Positions 6,640 to 13,544 of a DNA stretch of 13,544 bases are shown here, piece by piece (within the stretch, counting starts at the first letter, position 1; each line of letters starts with the position of its first letter). The notes under the pieces are model-generated. The model was not told the origin of the DNA. It did not search any database and was given only the letters and a program-made list of their open reading frames with translations. Source of the DNA: Bacteroidia bacterium (lineage in GTDB: Bacteria; Bacteroidota; Bacteroidia; NS11-12g; UBA955); NCBI GenBank assembly GCA_023254645.1, contig JALRLA010000339.1:1-13544 (forward strand). The letters run 5' to 3'. Position numbers and translations under genes: made by a program.

Positions 6640-7527
6640 TTATTCAGGAATGCGAGACAAGATGCGAACCAAATCTTCGCGGCTCTTGTAGGAGATAACA
6701 ATTTTTCCCCCGCCTTTGGCTCCGTTCTTCAAGTGAACAGCGGCTTTCAGGCGCTGGTGAAAGGCTTCCATGATGCGATCCACTTCCGGATCCCAATCGG
6801 TGCCCATACCAGGGTTGTAGTCGCCCATTCCGCCGGCTTTGACCTTTTTGGCCAAGGCTTCTACGTCACGCACAGACAGGTTGTTGGCAATGATGTGTTG
6901 GTACAACTCCAATTGTTGCTGTTGGTCGGCAATGTTGATGATGGCGCGGGCTTGCCCCATGCTCACTTTGCCCACTTTGATGCCCATTTGAATTTCATCG
7001 GGGAGCTTCAGCAAGCGCAGGTAGTTGTTGACCGTCGTGCGGTCTTTGCCCACGCGCTCGCCCAATTCATCCTGGCTGATGTTGCATTCTTCGATCAAAC
7101 GCTGGTAGCTGACGGCCACATCGATGGCATTCAAATCGCTTCGCTGAATGTTTTCAATCAACGCGATTTCCAGCATTTCTTGGTCGTTGGCCACGCGTAT
7201 GTAGGCAGGGATTTGGGTCAATCCTGCCATCATCGCAGCACGAGTTCGGCGTTCACCCGAAATCAACTGGTACTTGTCGTAGCCCATTTTCCGAACGGTA
7301 ATGGGTTGAATGACACCGTGAATGCTGATGCTCCGCCTCAATTCTTCCAATTGCTCTGGGTCGAACTCGGTTCGAGGCTGGAAGGGGTTGGCTTCCAAAT
7401 TGGCTAGAGGGATGAGGGCAACCGAACCAATGTTGACCCCGTCGCGGCTGGTGGCGTCTACTTCGGCATCGCTCAATAGAGCGCTCAGGCCACGGCCCAT
7501 TCCTTTTTTCTTGGTGGTCTGGGTCAT
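6640..7527 (-). CDS. parB: Chromosome partitioning protein ParB
   Basis: A 295-residue ParB/Spo0J-family CTP-dependent DNA clamp that loads at parS sites and works with ParA to separate new chromosome origins. The N terminus carries the short basic GMGRGLSALL motif (9-18) used to stimulate ParA. The ParB/Srx CTP-binding domain follows, with NPFQPR (47-52), HGVIQPI (70-76), GERRTRAA (91-98) and ENIQR (125-129). The helix-turn-helix lies at about 151-173 (SQDELGERVGKDRTTVNNYL). A flexible glycine-rich linker leads to a C-terminal dimerisation domain ending in KIVISYKSREDLVRILSRI. All key motifs are intact and the length is normal for a chromosomal ParB. The start ATG overlaps the parA stop as ATGA, and the stop is one base before the DUF5683 ATG. 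I saw no near-consensus parS in the window. Confidence 0.97.
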   Translation of the reverse strand: MTQTTKKKGMGRGLSALLSDAEVDATSRDGVNIGSVALIPLANLEANPFQPRTEFDPEQLEELRRSISIHGVIQPITVRKMGYDKYQLISGERRTRAAMMAGLTQIPAYIRVANDQEMLEIALIENIQRSDLNAIDVAVSYQRLIEECNISQDELGERVGKDRTTVNNYLRLLKLPDEIQMGIKVGKVSMGQARAIINIADQQQQLELYQHIIANNLSVRDVEALAKKVKAGGMGDYNPGMGTDWDPEVDRIMEAFHQRLKAAVHLKNGAKGGGKIVISYKSREDLVRILSRIPE

Positions 7528-8318
7528 GATGCGGCTCCTTCCTCAGCGGTGATTTTCCCGTTTTTTACCAAAATCTCTTTGGCCAAATTCAAGTAGTTGA
7601 TGGAACCGCGGCTATCGGCATCGTGGTAAATGACCGGTACGCCAAAGCTAGGTGCTTCGCCAAGCTTGGTGTTTCGTTGAATGATGCAGTCAAATACCAT
7701 GTCCTGGAAGTGGGTTTTGACATCTTCTACTACTGAGTTGCACAAGCGCAGACGGCTATCGTACATGGTGAGCAAAATGCCTTCGATTTCCAATTGGCGG
7801 TTCAAGTTGTTTTGAATGATTTTGATGGTGTTGAGCAATTTACCCAAGCCCTCCAAAGCGAAATACTCACATTGAACCGGAATGATGACCGAATCAGCAG
7901 CCACCAATGCATTGGTGGTGATCAAACCCAAAGAAGGAGAGCAGTCAATGATGATGAAGTCGTACTGGTTTTTGATGCTTTTCAATACGCCATCCATGAT
8001 TCTCTCGCGATTGGGAATTTCGAGCAATTCGATTTCAGCTCCAACCAAATCAATGTTAGAAGGTAGTAGATCCAAAAATGGAGTTTCGGTCGACTGAATG
8101 ACATCCTTGGGATGAATTTCTTGCACCATGCAGTCGTACAAACCCAGTTTGACATTTTTGGGGTCCAATCCGACGCCAGAAGTGGCATTCGCCTGCGGAT
8201 CAGCATCTACCAACAAGGTTTTGTGTTCCAATACAGCCAAAGATGCAGCCAAATTGATGGCTGATGTGGTTTTTCCTACGCCACCCTTTTGGTTGGCTAA
8301 TGCGATAATCTTTCCCAT
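7524..8318 (-). CDS. parA: Chromosome partitioning ATPase ParA (Soj)
   Basis: A 264-residue ParA/MinD-type P-loop ATPase that binds DNA non-specifically in its ATP dimer form and is stimulated by ParB to drive origin segregation. The deviant Walker A box KGGVGKTT with both signature lysines lies at 11-18, DADPQANAT (Walker A') at 38-46, and Walker B IIIDCSPSLG at 122-131. There is no N-terminal helix-turn-helix, as expected for a chromosomal (type Ib-like) Soj protein rather than a large plasmid ParA. ATG 8318 is chosen because it puts the P-loop at its usual distance from the start and follows the hydrolase TGA by one base (TGATATG); an upstream TTG at 8342 would overlap that gene. The end overlaps parB by four bases. 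Confidence 0.97.
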   Translation of the reverse strand: MGKIIALANQKGGVGKTTSAINLAASLAVLEHKTLLVDADPQANATSGVGLDPKNVKLGLYDCMVQEIHPKDVIQSTETPFLDLLPSNIDLVGAEIELLEIPNRERIMDGVLKSIKNQYDFIIIDCSPSLGLITTNALVAADSVIIPVQCEYFALEGLGKLLNTIKIIQNNLNRQLEIEGILLTMYDSRLRLCNSVVEDVKTHFQDMVFDCIIQRNTKLGEAPSFGVPVIYHDADSRGSINYLNLAKEILVKNGKITAEEGAAS

Positions 8319-8319
8319 A

Positions 8320-9003
8320 TCAATATGTTCGGGTCTCCCCAATGTTCAATAATTCAAGTTGTATACCCGCATTGGAAAACGCCGCTACTGCTTCGTTGTG
8401 ATCCATGCGAATGAATCCAAATGTGTCGTAGTGCATGCCCACGACCTTCTTCACGCCCAACCATAGGGCGGCATGGACGGCATCCTGCACATCCATGGTG
8501 AAATTTCCCCCAAGGGGCAAAAAGGCCAAATCCAATGATTGACGCTTGCTGATGAGCTGCATGTCGCTGAACAAGGCTGTGTCGCCAGCGAAGTAAAAGG
8601 TGGGTTCTTCCGCGTGGCTGATGACAAAACCAGCGGCAAGACCGCCGTATTGGCCATCGGGCAAACTGTTGGAGTGCAGGGCAGGAGTCATGCGCACTTT
8701 CCAATCGTCGAAGGTCCATTCGCCGCCAATGTTCATGGGATGGCTATGGGAGACGCCTTGGCTGAGCAACCAGCTGTGCAGCTCATAAATGGACACACAT
8801 TGGGCCTTGCTGCGAATGGCGATTTCAACGGCATCGGCCACGTGGTCTTCATGGCCATGGCTAAGCAGCAAAATGTCGGGGCAAATCGAATCGACATCAA
8901 TGTGGGCCGCTAGAGCGTTAGGCCTTACGAACGGATCGAATAGCATACTTTTGCCTGCGTATTCAATTCCAAAACAAGAGTGTCCGTAGTAGGTAGTGTT
9001 CAT
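8320..9003 (-). CDS. UPF0173-type metal-dependent hydrolase (metallo-beta-lactamase fold)
   Basis: A 227-residue protein, the usual length for UPF0173 hydrolases of the metallo-beta-lactamase superfamily. Metal ligands are visible: H8 in GHSCF, the HxHxDH motif SHGHEDHVAD (H49, H51, D53, H54), H110 in LHSNSL, D141 in FAGDTA and H191 in HYDTF. An active two-metal site is therefore likely. The natural substrate of this family is not settled; RNA, phosphodiester and N-acyl-lipid substrates occur elsewhere in the superfamily. No signal peptide is seen, so it should be cytoplasmic. ATG 9003 fits the family start; upstream non-ATG starts add 34 residues that run into the divergent lipoprotein gene. 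As first gene of the operon leading into parA, it lies just downstream of a TAAATTTG promoter-like element. Confidence 0.92.
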   Translation of the reverse strand: MNTTYYGHSCFGIEYAGKSMLFDPFVRPNALAAHIDVDSICPDILLLSHGHEDHVADAVEIAIRSKAQCVSIYELHSWLLSQGVSHSHPMNIGGEWTFDDWKVRMTPALHSNSLPDGQYGGLAAGFVISHAEEPTFYFAGDTALFSDMQLISKRQSLDLAFLPLGGNFTMDVQDAVHAALWLGVKKVVGMHYDTFGFIRMDHNEAVAAFSNAGIQLELLNIGETRTY

Positions 9004-10650
9004 AATGCTCTCAGGCCAAGAGTCAAATTTAAAATTTCGGCTCGTTTTGCCCTGATTTTCTGGGTCGCACTTTTCTACACACTTTTGGGTATATCTGCCT
9101 GTCAAAATGTGGATAATGTTTCCCAGGCCCAGGTTTTTCGCTACAATGAAGACGCTTCGGTCAATACCCTAGACCCGGCTTTTGCCAAAAGCCAAAGCGA
9201 ATTGTGGATTGTCAGCCAATTGTTTAATGGGTTGGTGGAGCTAGACTCCACGCTGGGTGTGGTTCCGGCCTTGGCCAAGCGCTGGAAAGTATCGGAAGAC
9301 GGCATGAACTATCGCTTTGAATTGCGTACTGATGTGTGGTTTTGTGAATCTTCTGGTTTGGGTTCTAATCAATTGTCTGCCAATGACGTAGTGGCTACTT
9401 TTCGCCGATTGATAGACCCCAAAACGGCCTCACCCGGAGCTTGGATTTTTGTGGATAAAGTCAAAGGCCCCGAGTCCTTTCAGTCCATAGACGACAGCAC
9501 AGTTCGAATTGATCTGATTCGCCCGTTTCCCGCCTTTTTGTCCTTGCTCTCCATGAATTTTGCCTACATCATGCCCGAAGAGTGGACGCAAAAGGAAAAG
9601 AGTTTTCTGGCGCGCCATGCTTGCGGTACGGGGCCATTTTACCTCAAACGTTGGGAACAGGAAGTGAAAATGGTACTTCGCAAAAACCCCCAGTATTTTG
9701 AGTTTGAAGGCTCACAGCGATTGCCACATCTTGAGGCCGTAAACATTGATTTTGTCAAGAACAAACAAACGGCTTTTATGCAGTTTGTGACGGGTAAATA
9801 CGACTTTTTCAATGGCTTGGAATCTTCCATCAAAGATGAGTTGTTCAGCAAAGAGGGTGAATTGAATCCGGCCTATCGCCGCCAATTCAAGGCCATTTTG
9901 ACACCGTTCTTGAACACTGAATTTATCGCTTTTAATCTTTCCGAAACAGGTCCAGCCGTACTTCGAGATAAAGCCTTTCGCTTAGCACTTTCTTCTGCCG
10001 TTGATCGAGCCGGACTGGTGCGTTTTCTTCGAAATGGAGTAGGTGATCCTGCCCATCAAGGCTTTGTTCCCCCTTCGTTGATGAGCGAACCAGTTAAGGG
10101 GCAGCAACTGAATTTAGAAAAGGCGAAAGACTGGTTGCAAGCCTCTTCTTACAAGGGTGAAGTGTTGACCTTGGCGACAACGTCAGATTATTTGGATATG
10201 GCCATTTACCTACAAAAGGCATGGGAGAATTTGGGAGTGAAGTTGCGGGTTCAAGTGGAATCGGGAGGGATGTTGAGGCAAAAACGAAACCAAGGCGATT
10301 TGCAGTTGTACCGCGGTTCGTGGATAGCCGACTATCCAGATGCAGAGAACTACCTGAGTTGCTTTTACACGGCCTACCAATTTCCAAATGGTCCCAATTA
10401 CTCGCGATTTACAAACCCCTTGTTTGATGCCAAATACGAGGCCGTTTCAGGGTTGGCAGGGTCATCAGCCAATGATCAATCCCGAATTTCACTGCTTAAA
10501 GAAGCCGATCAATTGTTGATGGATGAGGGAGCCGTGATCGTTTTGTATTACGACAAAAGCGTAAGATTGGTGCAAAACAATGTATGGGGACTGGGCAATG
10601 ATCCTGCCAATAGATTGGTTTTGAAACGAGTGATTAAAACGAAGCCCTGA
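8980..10650 (+). CDS. ABC transporter solute-binding lipoprotein, family 5 (OppA/DppA-like)
   Basis: A family 5 (SBP_bac_5) solute-binding protein of the peptide/nickel class, up to 556 residues. Visible family features are the opening FRYNEDASVNTLDPAFAKSQ, LFNGLVELD and WKVSEDGMNYRFELR, the region LSANDVVATFRRLIDP, RGSWIADYPDAENYL, and the C-terminal DQLLMDEGAVIVLYY. A hydrophobic signal ends in the lipobox LGISAC, so the mature protein should be lipid-anchored at C41 with Q42. There is no strong run of acidic residues after the cysteine of the kind that exports lipoproteins to the cell surface. The start is doubtful: no in-frame ATG precedes the lipobox. GTG 8980 gives an unusually long N-region and overlaps the divergent hydrolase start by 24 bases; ATT 9034 would give a standard lipoprotein signal. 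No permease or ATPase of its family is nearby. Its 3' end overlaps the convergent ATPase gene by 17 bases. Confidence 0.88.
   Translation: MSVVGSVHNALRPRVKFKISARFALIFWVALFYTLLGISACQNVDNVSQAQVFRYNEDASVNTLDPAFAKSQSELWIVSQLFNGLVELDSTLGVVPALAKRWKVSEDGMNYRFELRTDVWFCESSGLGSNQLSANDVVATFRRLIDPKTASPGAWIFVDKVKGPESFQSIDDSTVRIDLIRPFPAFLSLLSMNFAYIMPEEWTQKEKSFLARHACGTGPFYLKRWEQEVKMVLRKNPQYFEFEGSQRLPHLEAVNIDFVKNKQTAFMQFVTGKYDFFNGLESSIKDELFSKEGELNPAYRRQFKAILTPFLNTEFIAFNLSETGPAVLRDKAFRLALSSAVDRAGLVRFLRNGVGDPAHQGFVPPSLMSEPVKGQQLNLEKAKDWLQASSYKGEVLTLATTSDYLDMAIYLQKAWENLGVKLRVQVESGGMLRQKRNQGDLQLYRGSWIADYPDAENYLSCFYTAYQFPNGPNYSRFTNPLFDAKYEAVSGLAGSSANDQSRISLLKEADQLLMDEGAVIVLYYDKSVRLVQNNVWGLGNDPANRLVLKRVIKTKP
9024..9031 (-). 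promoter_or_regulatory. Possible -7 promoter element for the hydrolase-parAB operon
   Basis: TAAATTTG on the minus strand matches the Bacteroidota -7 consensus TAnnTTTG exactly and lies 20 bases upstream of the hydrolase ATG at 9003, giving a short leader. No TTG is present at the expected -33 distance, which weakens the call. On the plus strand, TACTTTTG at 8946-8953 is a similar half-match that could serve the divergent lipoprotein gene. Such 8-base matches occur several times by chance in a window of this length. Confidence 0.35.
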
Positions 10651-11365
10651 AGAAGTCGTCTAATTCAGGGACGTCTTTGCGACCTTGAACCACTTCCTTG
10701 CCTGAGCCGGCCCAACGGGCCTCTCCGTGGTACATGAAAACGATATTTTCGCCGATATCCAATACGGTTTTCATATCGTGAGAGTTGATCACGGTGGTGA
10801 TTCCGTATTCCTGTGTGATTTCCAAAAGCAGTTCATCAATCACTCGACTTGTCAACGGGTCAAGACCTGAATTTGGTTCATCGCAGAACAGGTATTGAAT
10901 GTTCATGGCAATGGCACGGGCAATGCCTACACGTTTTTTCATTCCCCCCGAAATCTCACCGGGGAATTTCGAATTGATACCGGGTAGATTTACGCGCTCC
11001 AAACAGTGGTTCACACGATCCTTGATTTCGGCCTCTTGTAGATCCGAGAACATGCGCAAAGGGAAGGCCACATTTTCTTCAACCGTGAGGGAGTCGAATA
11101 AAGCCGTTCCTTGAAACAACATGCCAATTTCCCGTCGTACGCTTTGTTTCCCGTTGTAATCCAGGTGGTGGAAATCACGATCTCCAAACCAAATGGTTCC
11201 TGAATCGGGCTCTTCCAAGCCTACCATGCACTTTAGGGTGACGCTTTTACCGCCTCCACTGGCACCGATGATCATATTGATCGTGCCCGGCAAAAAGGTA
11301 GCGTTGATGCCTTTTAATACATGGCGATCATCGAAATACTTGTGTACGTTTTCCAGGCGAATCAT
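10634..11365 (-). CDS. ABC transporter ATP-binding protein, MlaF-like
   Basis: A 243-residue ABC ATPase of the MlaF/Ttg2A group, which powers movement of phospholipids between the membranes of Gram-negative cells together with an MlaE permease and an MCE protein. All ATPase elements are intact: Walker A GASGGGKSV (34-42), Q-loop Q85 in LFQGTALFDSLTVEENV, signature ISGGMKKR (138-145), Walker B YLFCDEP (158-164), D-loop SGLD (166-169) and switch histidine H196 in NSHDM. The GGMKKR signature and FDSLTVEENVAFPL segment are typical of this subgroup rather than of peptide importers. Its ATG overlaps the permease stop as TAATG, which supports a paired complex. Its last 17 bases overlap the end of the lipoprotein gene on the other strand. 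Confidence 0.93.
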   Translation of the reverse strand: MIRLENVHKYFDDRHVLKGINATFLPGTINMIIGASGGGKSVTLKCMVGLEEPDSGTIWFGDRDFHHLDYNGKQSVRREIGMLFQGTALFDSLTVEENVAFPLRMFSDLQEAEIKDRVNHCLERVNLPGINSKFPGEISGGMKKRVGIARAIAMNIQYLFCDEPNSGLDPLTSRVIDELLLEITQEYGITTVINSHDMKTVLDIGENIVFMYHGEARWAGSGKEVVQGRKDVPELDDFFRASF

Positions 11366-12135
11366 TACAAAAAGAGTTGGGCGATGATCAAATCAAAAAA
11401 CAAGATGAATACACAAATGCGGGTAACGGCACGAGTACCGGCTTCTCCCACTTCCAATGCGCCTCCTTCGGTGAAATACCCTTCAAAACAAGCGAGGGCT
11501 GTGATGATGAAGGCAAAGGCAAAGCTTTTGATCAGCATCAAGCGCAAATACAGGGGTGTGAAACTGGAGCGAATGCCCGTTACAAATTCATCGACCGTCA
11601 GCATGCCGGTTATTTTGCAGGCGATGGCACCGCCGTAAAGCAACAAAAAGTTCGCTAAAATGATCAGGCAGGGAATCATGATGAGTCCCGCAATGATCTT
11701 GGGTAAGCTAACGAAATTTGCCGCATTGATGCCCATGACTTCGTAAGCGTCAATTTGTTCGGTCACTTTCATGTTTCCGATTTCTGAGGCGATATTGGCC
11801 CCGACTTTACCCGCTAAAACCAAACAAGTGATGGTGGGCGCAAATTCCAACAAGGAACCGTTTCCCACTACACTTCCCACCACTTCCATGGGGAAAATAT
11901 CAGGCGGAAGAATACCACCTTCAGCCGTCAATTGCACGGCCGTTTGAATGGTGGATACGGCACCCGTAAACAATGAAATCAAGACGACAATGACCAAAGA
12001 ATCAACCCCAATTAGGTTCATTTCATAAACCAGTGAACGCCAAAACATGCGCCCACGCGTCGGTCTTTTCATGACCCGTTGCATGAACAAGACGAACTTA
12101 CCTACCTCGGAAAACAGTTGAGCGCGCGATGCCAT
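11365..12135 (-). CDS. MlaE family ABC transporter permease
   Basis: A 256-residue inner-membrane permease of the MlaE (DUF140) family, which forms the membrane core of MCE-type lipid transporters. An amphipathic N-terminal stretch (about 5-35) precedes five or six hydrophobic segments. The family signature is plain at 105-136, including LAGKVGANIASEIGNMKVTE and IDAYEVMGI, with the conserved glutamates and glycines. ATG 12135 is chosen over an in-frame TTG eight codons upstream. The stop overlaps the ATPase start by one base. The gene lies 48 bases downstream of recG on the same strand and could be read from the recG transcript or from its own promoter; no consensus promoter is visible in the gap. 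The MCE periplasmic subunit usually encoded beside this pair is absent from the window. Confidence 0.94.
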   Translation of the reverse strand: MASRAQLFSEVGKFVLFMQRVMKRPTRGRMFWRSLVYEMNLIGVDSLVIVVLISLFTGAVSTIQTAVQLTAEGGILPPDIFPMEVVGSVVGNGSLLEFAPTITCLVLAGKVGANIASEIGNMKVTEQIDAYEVMGINAANFVSLPKIIAGLIMIPCLIILANFLLLYGGAIACKITGMLTVDEFVTGIRSSFTPLYLRLMLIKSFAFAFIITALACFEGYFTEGGALEVGEAGTRAVTRICVFILFFDLIIAQLFL

Positions 12136-12183
12136 TGTTGCCGTGAAATTACGGCCCAAAAGGCAAAGCCTATCATTAATTCT

Positions 12184-13544
12184 TTAGGAAATCTTGCTCC
12201 ACAAGGTGCGGTGTGGACTTTTGGCCAACTCTCTGCGAATGCCAGAACTTTCAGGCTTCATCAAGAGTTCATCGTGGGCCAGCCAGGCGATGGCTTCGGT
12301 TCGGGCGGCCACCAATATGGCTTCATCTGCACGAATATCAGCGAGTTTCAAATCCAATACTCCACTTTGTTTGGTGCCGTCTATTTCGCCTGGGCCTCTC
12401 AACTCCAGGTCTACTTTGGCAATCTCAAACCCATCGATGGTCGAAACCATGGTTTGCAATCGCTTACGACCATTTTCTGACAGTTTAGGACCGCTAAGCA
12501 AAATGCAATAACTCTGTTCGGCACCACGGCCCACGCGCCCCCTCAACTGATGCAGCTGGGAAAGTCCGAACCGCTCGGCATTCTCAATCACCATGACACT
12601 GGCATTGGGGACATTGACGCCGACTTCGATCACCGTCGTGGCTATCATGATGTCACTGCCGCCGCGTTTGAACAATTGCATTTGTTCTTCTTTTTCTTCG
12701 GCTTTCATTCGGCCGTGAACCAAGCTGTATTTGTATTGGGGAGTGGGCAAATACTGAGTAACGGTATCGTATCCGCTCATCAAACTTTGCAATTCCAGTT
12801 TATCGCTGTCCTCAATCAATGGAAAGACGTAGTACACTTGTCGACCTAAAGCAATTTCTTTTTTCAAGAAGTCCATGACAATGGCTCTATTGCTCTCGGG
12901 TCTGTGCGCGGTTTGCACGGGTTTGCGGCCCGCAGGCAATTCGTCGATTACGGAGACATCCAAATCGCCGTAAACAGTCATAGCCAAGGTTCGAGGAATG
13001 GGAGTGGCAGTCATCACCAGCACATGAGGGGTGCTTTGTCCCTTTTTCCAGAGTTTGGCTCGTTGAGCCACGCCAAATCGGTGTTGTTCGTCTACAATAA
13101 CGAGTCCCAATTGTTTGAATTTGACTTGATCCTCCAACAAGGCATGGGTGCCAATGAGCAATTTCAATCGACCGTCTTCGGCTTCGGCCAACAGTTCTTC
13201 CCGCTGTTTTTTTGAGCTGCTGCCGGTCAATAACCTCATCTTGATGGGCATCAATCCCAACGATTCCTGTAGGCTGTAAAAGTGCTGTGTGGCCAAGATT
13301 TCAGTGGGGGCCATTAACGCTACTTGGTAACCGTTGTCTATGGCGATGAGAGCGGTCAATAGAGCCACAATGGTTTTTCCTGACCCTACATCTCCCTGCA
13401 GCAAGCGGTTCATTTGCTTGCCGCTGTTCATGTCGGCTCTTATTTCTTTGATTACCCGCTTTTGAGCGCCCGTGAGTGGAAAGAGTAGGTGCTCCTTGTA
13501 AAAGGTGTTGAACGATTCCCCAACTCGATCGAATCGAAGTCCCG
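12184..13544 (-). CDS. recG: ATP-dependent DNA helicase RecG (5' part outside window)
   Basis: The C-terminal 453 residues of RecG, a monomeric superfamily 2 helicase that regresses stalled replication forks and remodels D- and R-loops. The frame is open to the right edge of the window, and codons upstream of the internal ATG at 13431 still encode RecG sequence (LLFPLTGAQKRVIKEI, with the Q-motif region), so that ATG is not the start. Visible motifs in order are Walker A GDVGSGKT, LLIGTHALLE, the DEQH box, TATPIPRTLA, GDLDVSVIDELPAGRKPV, ATTVIEVGVNVPNAS and QLRGRVGRG, then the RecG tail DLELRGPGEIDGTKQSG. The missing part should be the N-terminal wedge (OB-fold) domain plus the first helicase segment, about 250 residues for a normal length near 700. 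No frameshift is seen. Confidence 0.97.
   Translation of the reverse strand, partial: GLRFDRVGESFNTFYKEHLLFPLTGAQKRVIKEIRADMNSGKQMNRLLQGDVGSGKTIVALLTALIAIDNGYQVALMAPTEILATQHFYSLQESLGLMPIKMRLLTGSSSKKQREELLAEAEDGRLKLLIGTHALLEDQVKFKQLGLVIVDEQHRFGVAQRAKLWKKGQSTPHVLVMTATPIPRTLAMTVYGDLDVSVIDELPAGRKPVQTAHRPESNRAIVMDFLKKEIALGRQVYYVFPLIEDSDKLELQSLMSGYDTVTQYLPTPQYKYSLVHGRMKAEEKEEQMQLFKRGGSDIMIATTVIEVGVNVPNASVMVIENAERFGLSQLHQLRGRVGRGAEQSYCILLSGPKLSENGRKRLQTMVSTIDGFEIAKVDLELRGPGEIDGTKQSGVLDLKLADIRADEAILVAARTEAIAWLAHDELLMKPESSGIRRELAKSPHRTLWSKIS

Noticed and set aside
6733..7407. A 224-residue open frame on the plus strand with many His and Val residues
   Set aside because: It is the complement of parB, which has all family motifs; the composition is that of a frame shadow and no domain is recognisable.
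8980..9034. A possible parS or other ParB-binding palindrome near the operon start
   Set aside because: Neither this region nor the rest of the window showed a sequence close to the TGTTTCACGTGAAACA consensus by eye; only unrelated A/T-rich symmetry (AAATTTAAAATTT) was seen.
12161..12171. Short inverted repeat AGGC-TTT-GCCT after the recG stop as a terminator
   Set aside because: The stem is only four pairs and the following T-run is short, so it is too weak to call; it may be chance.
13429..13431. ATG as the recG start
   Set aside because: The frame stays open upstream to the window edge and encodes conserved RecG residues, so the gene continues beyond 13544.

Overview
The window looks like ordinary chromosome from a member of the Bacteroidota. 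Four things point there: a very large secreted protein ending in a type B (gliding-motility-associated) C-terminal sorting domain of the type IX secretion system; a parA-parB pair followed directly by a DUF5683 gene; a tRNA without an encoded CCA end, preceded by a TTG-N20-TATATTTG promoter of the Bacteroidota type; and few recognisable Shine-Dalgarno sequences. I cannot place it below phylum from sequence alone.

Layout. Positions 1-1262: an elongator tRNA-Met and a family 9 glycosyltransferase with two cysteine clusters, both on the minus strand. Positions 1292-5706, plus strand: a 1204-residue secreted multidomain protein with six PKD/Ig-like repeats and a type IX sorting domain, then a seven-helix Bax inhibitor-1/YccA family membrane protein. 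Both end at a strong bidirectional terminator near 5740. Positions 5753-9003, minus strand: five genes packed with 1-nt gaps or a 4-nt overlap, transcribed in the order UPF0173 metal-dependent hydrolase, ParA, ParB, DUF5683 membrane protein, TPR protein. Positions 8980-10650, plus strand: an orphan family 5 (OppA-like) solute-binding lipoprotein. Positions 10634-13544, minus strand: recG (5' part outside the window), then an MlaE-type permease and an MlaF-type ATPase whose stop and start codons overlap.

How the genes work together. ParA and ParB form the chromosome segregation pair, and the shared compact operon suggests, without proving, that the hydrolase, DUF5683 protein and TPR protein are made in step with them. 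MlaE and MlaF should form the inner-membrane core of an MCE-type phospholipid transporter, but no MCE (MlaD-like) subunit lies in the window. The solute-binding lipoprotein has no permease or ATPase partner of its own family here.

Almost every base is explained by these genes, and no gene-free stretch exceeds 300 bases. I saw no mobile element, CRISPR array, prophage or clear new defence system. The points most worth following are the double cysteine cluster in the glycosyltransferase, the exact two-cysteines-per-repeat pattern in the secreted protein, the segregation operon and its extra members, and several uncertain start codons.
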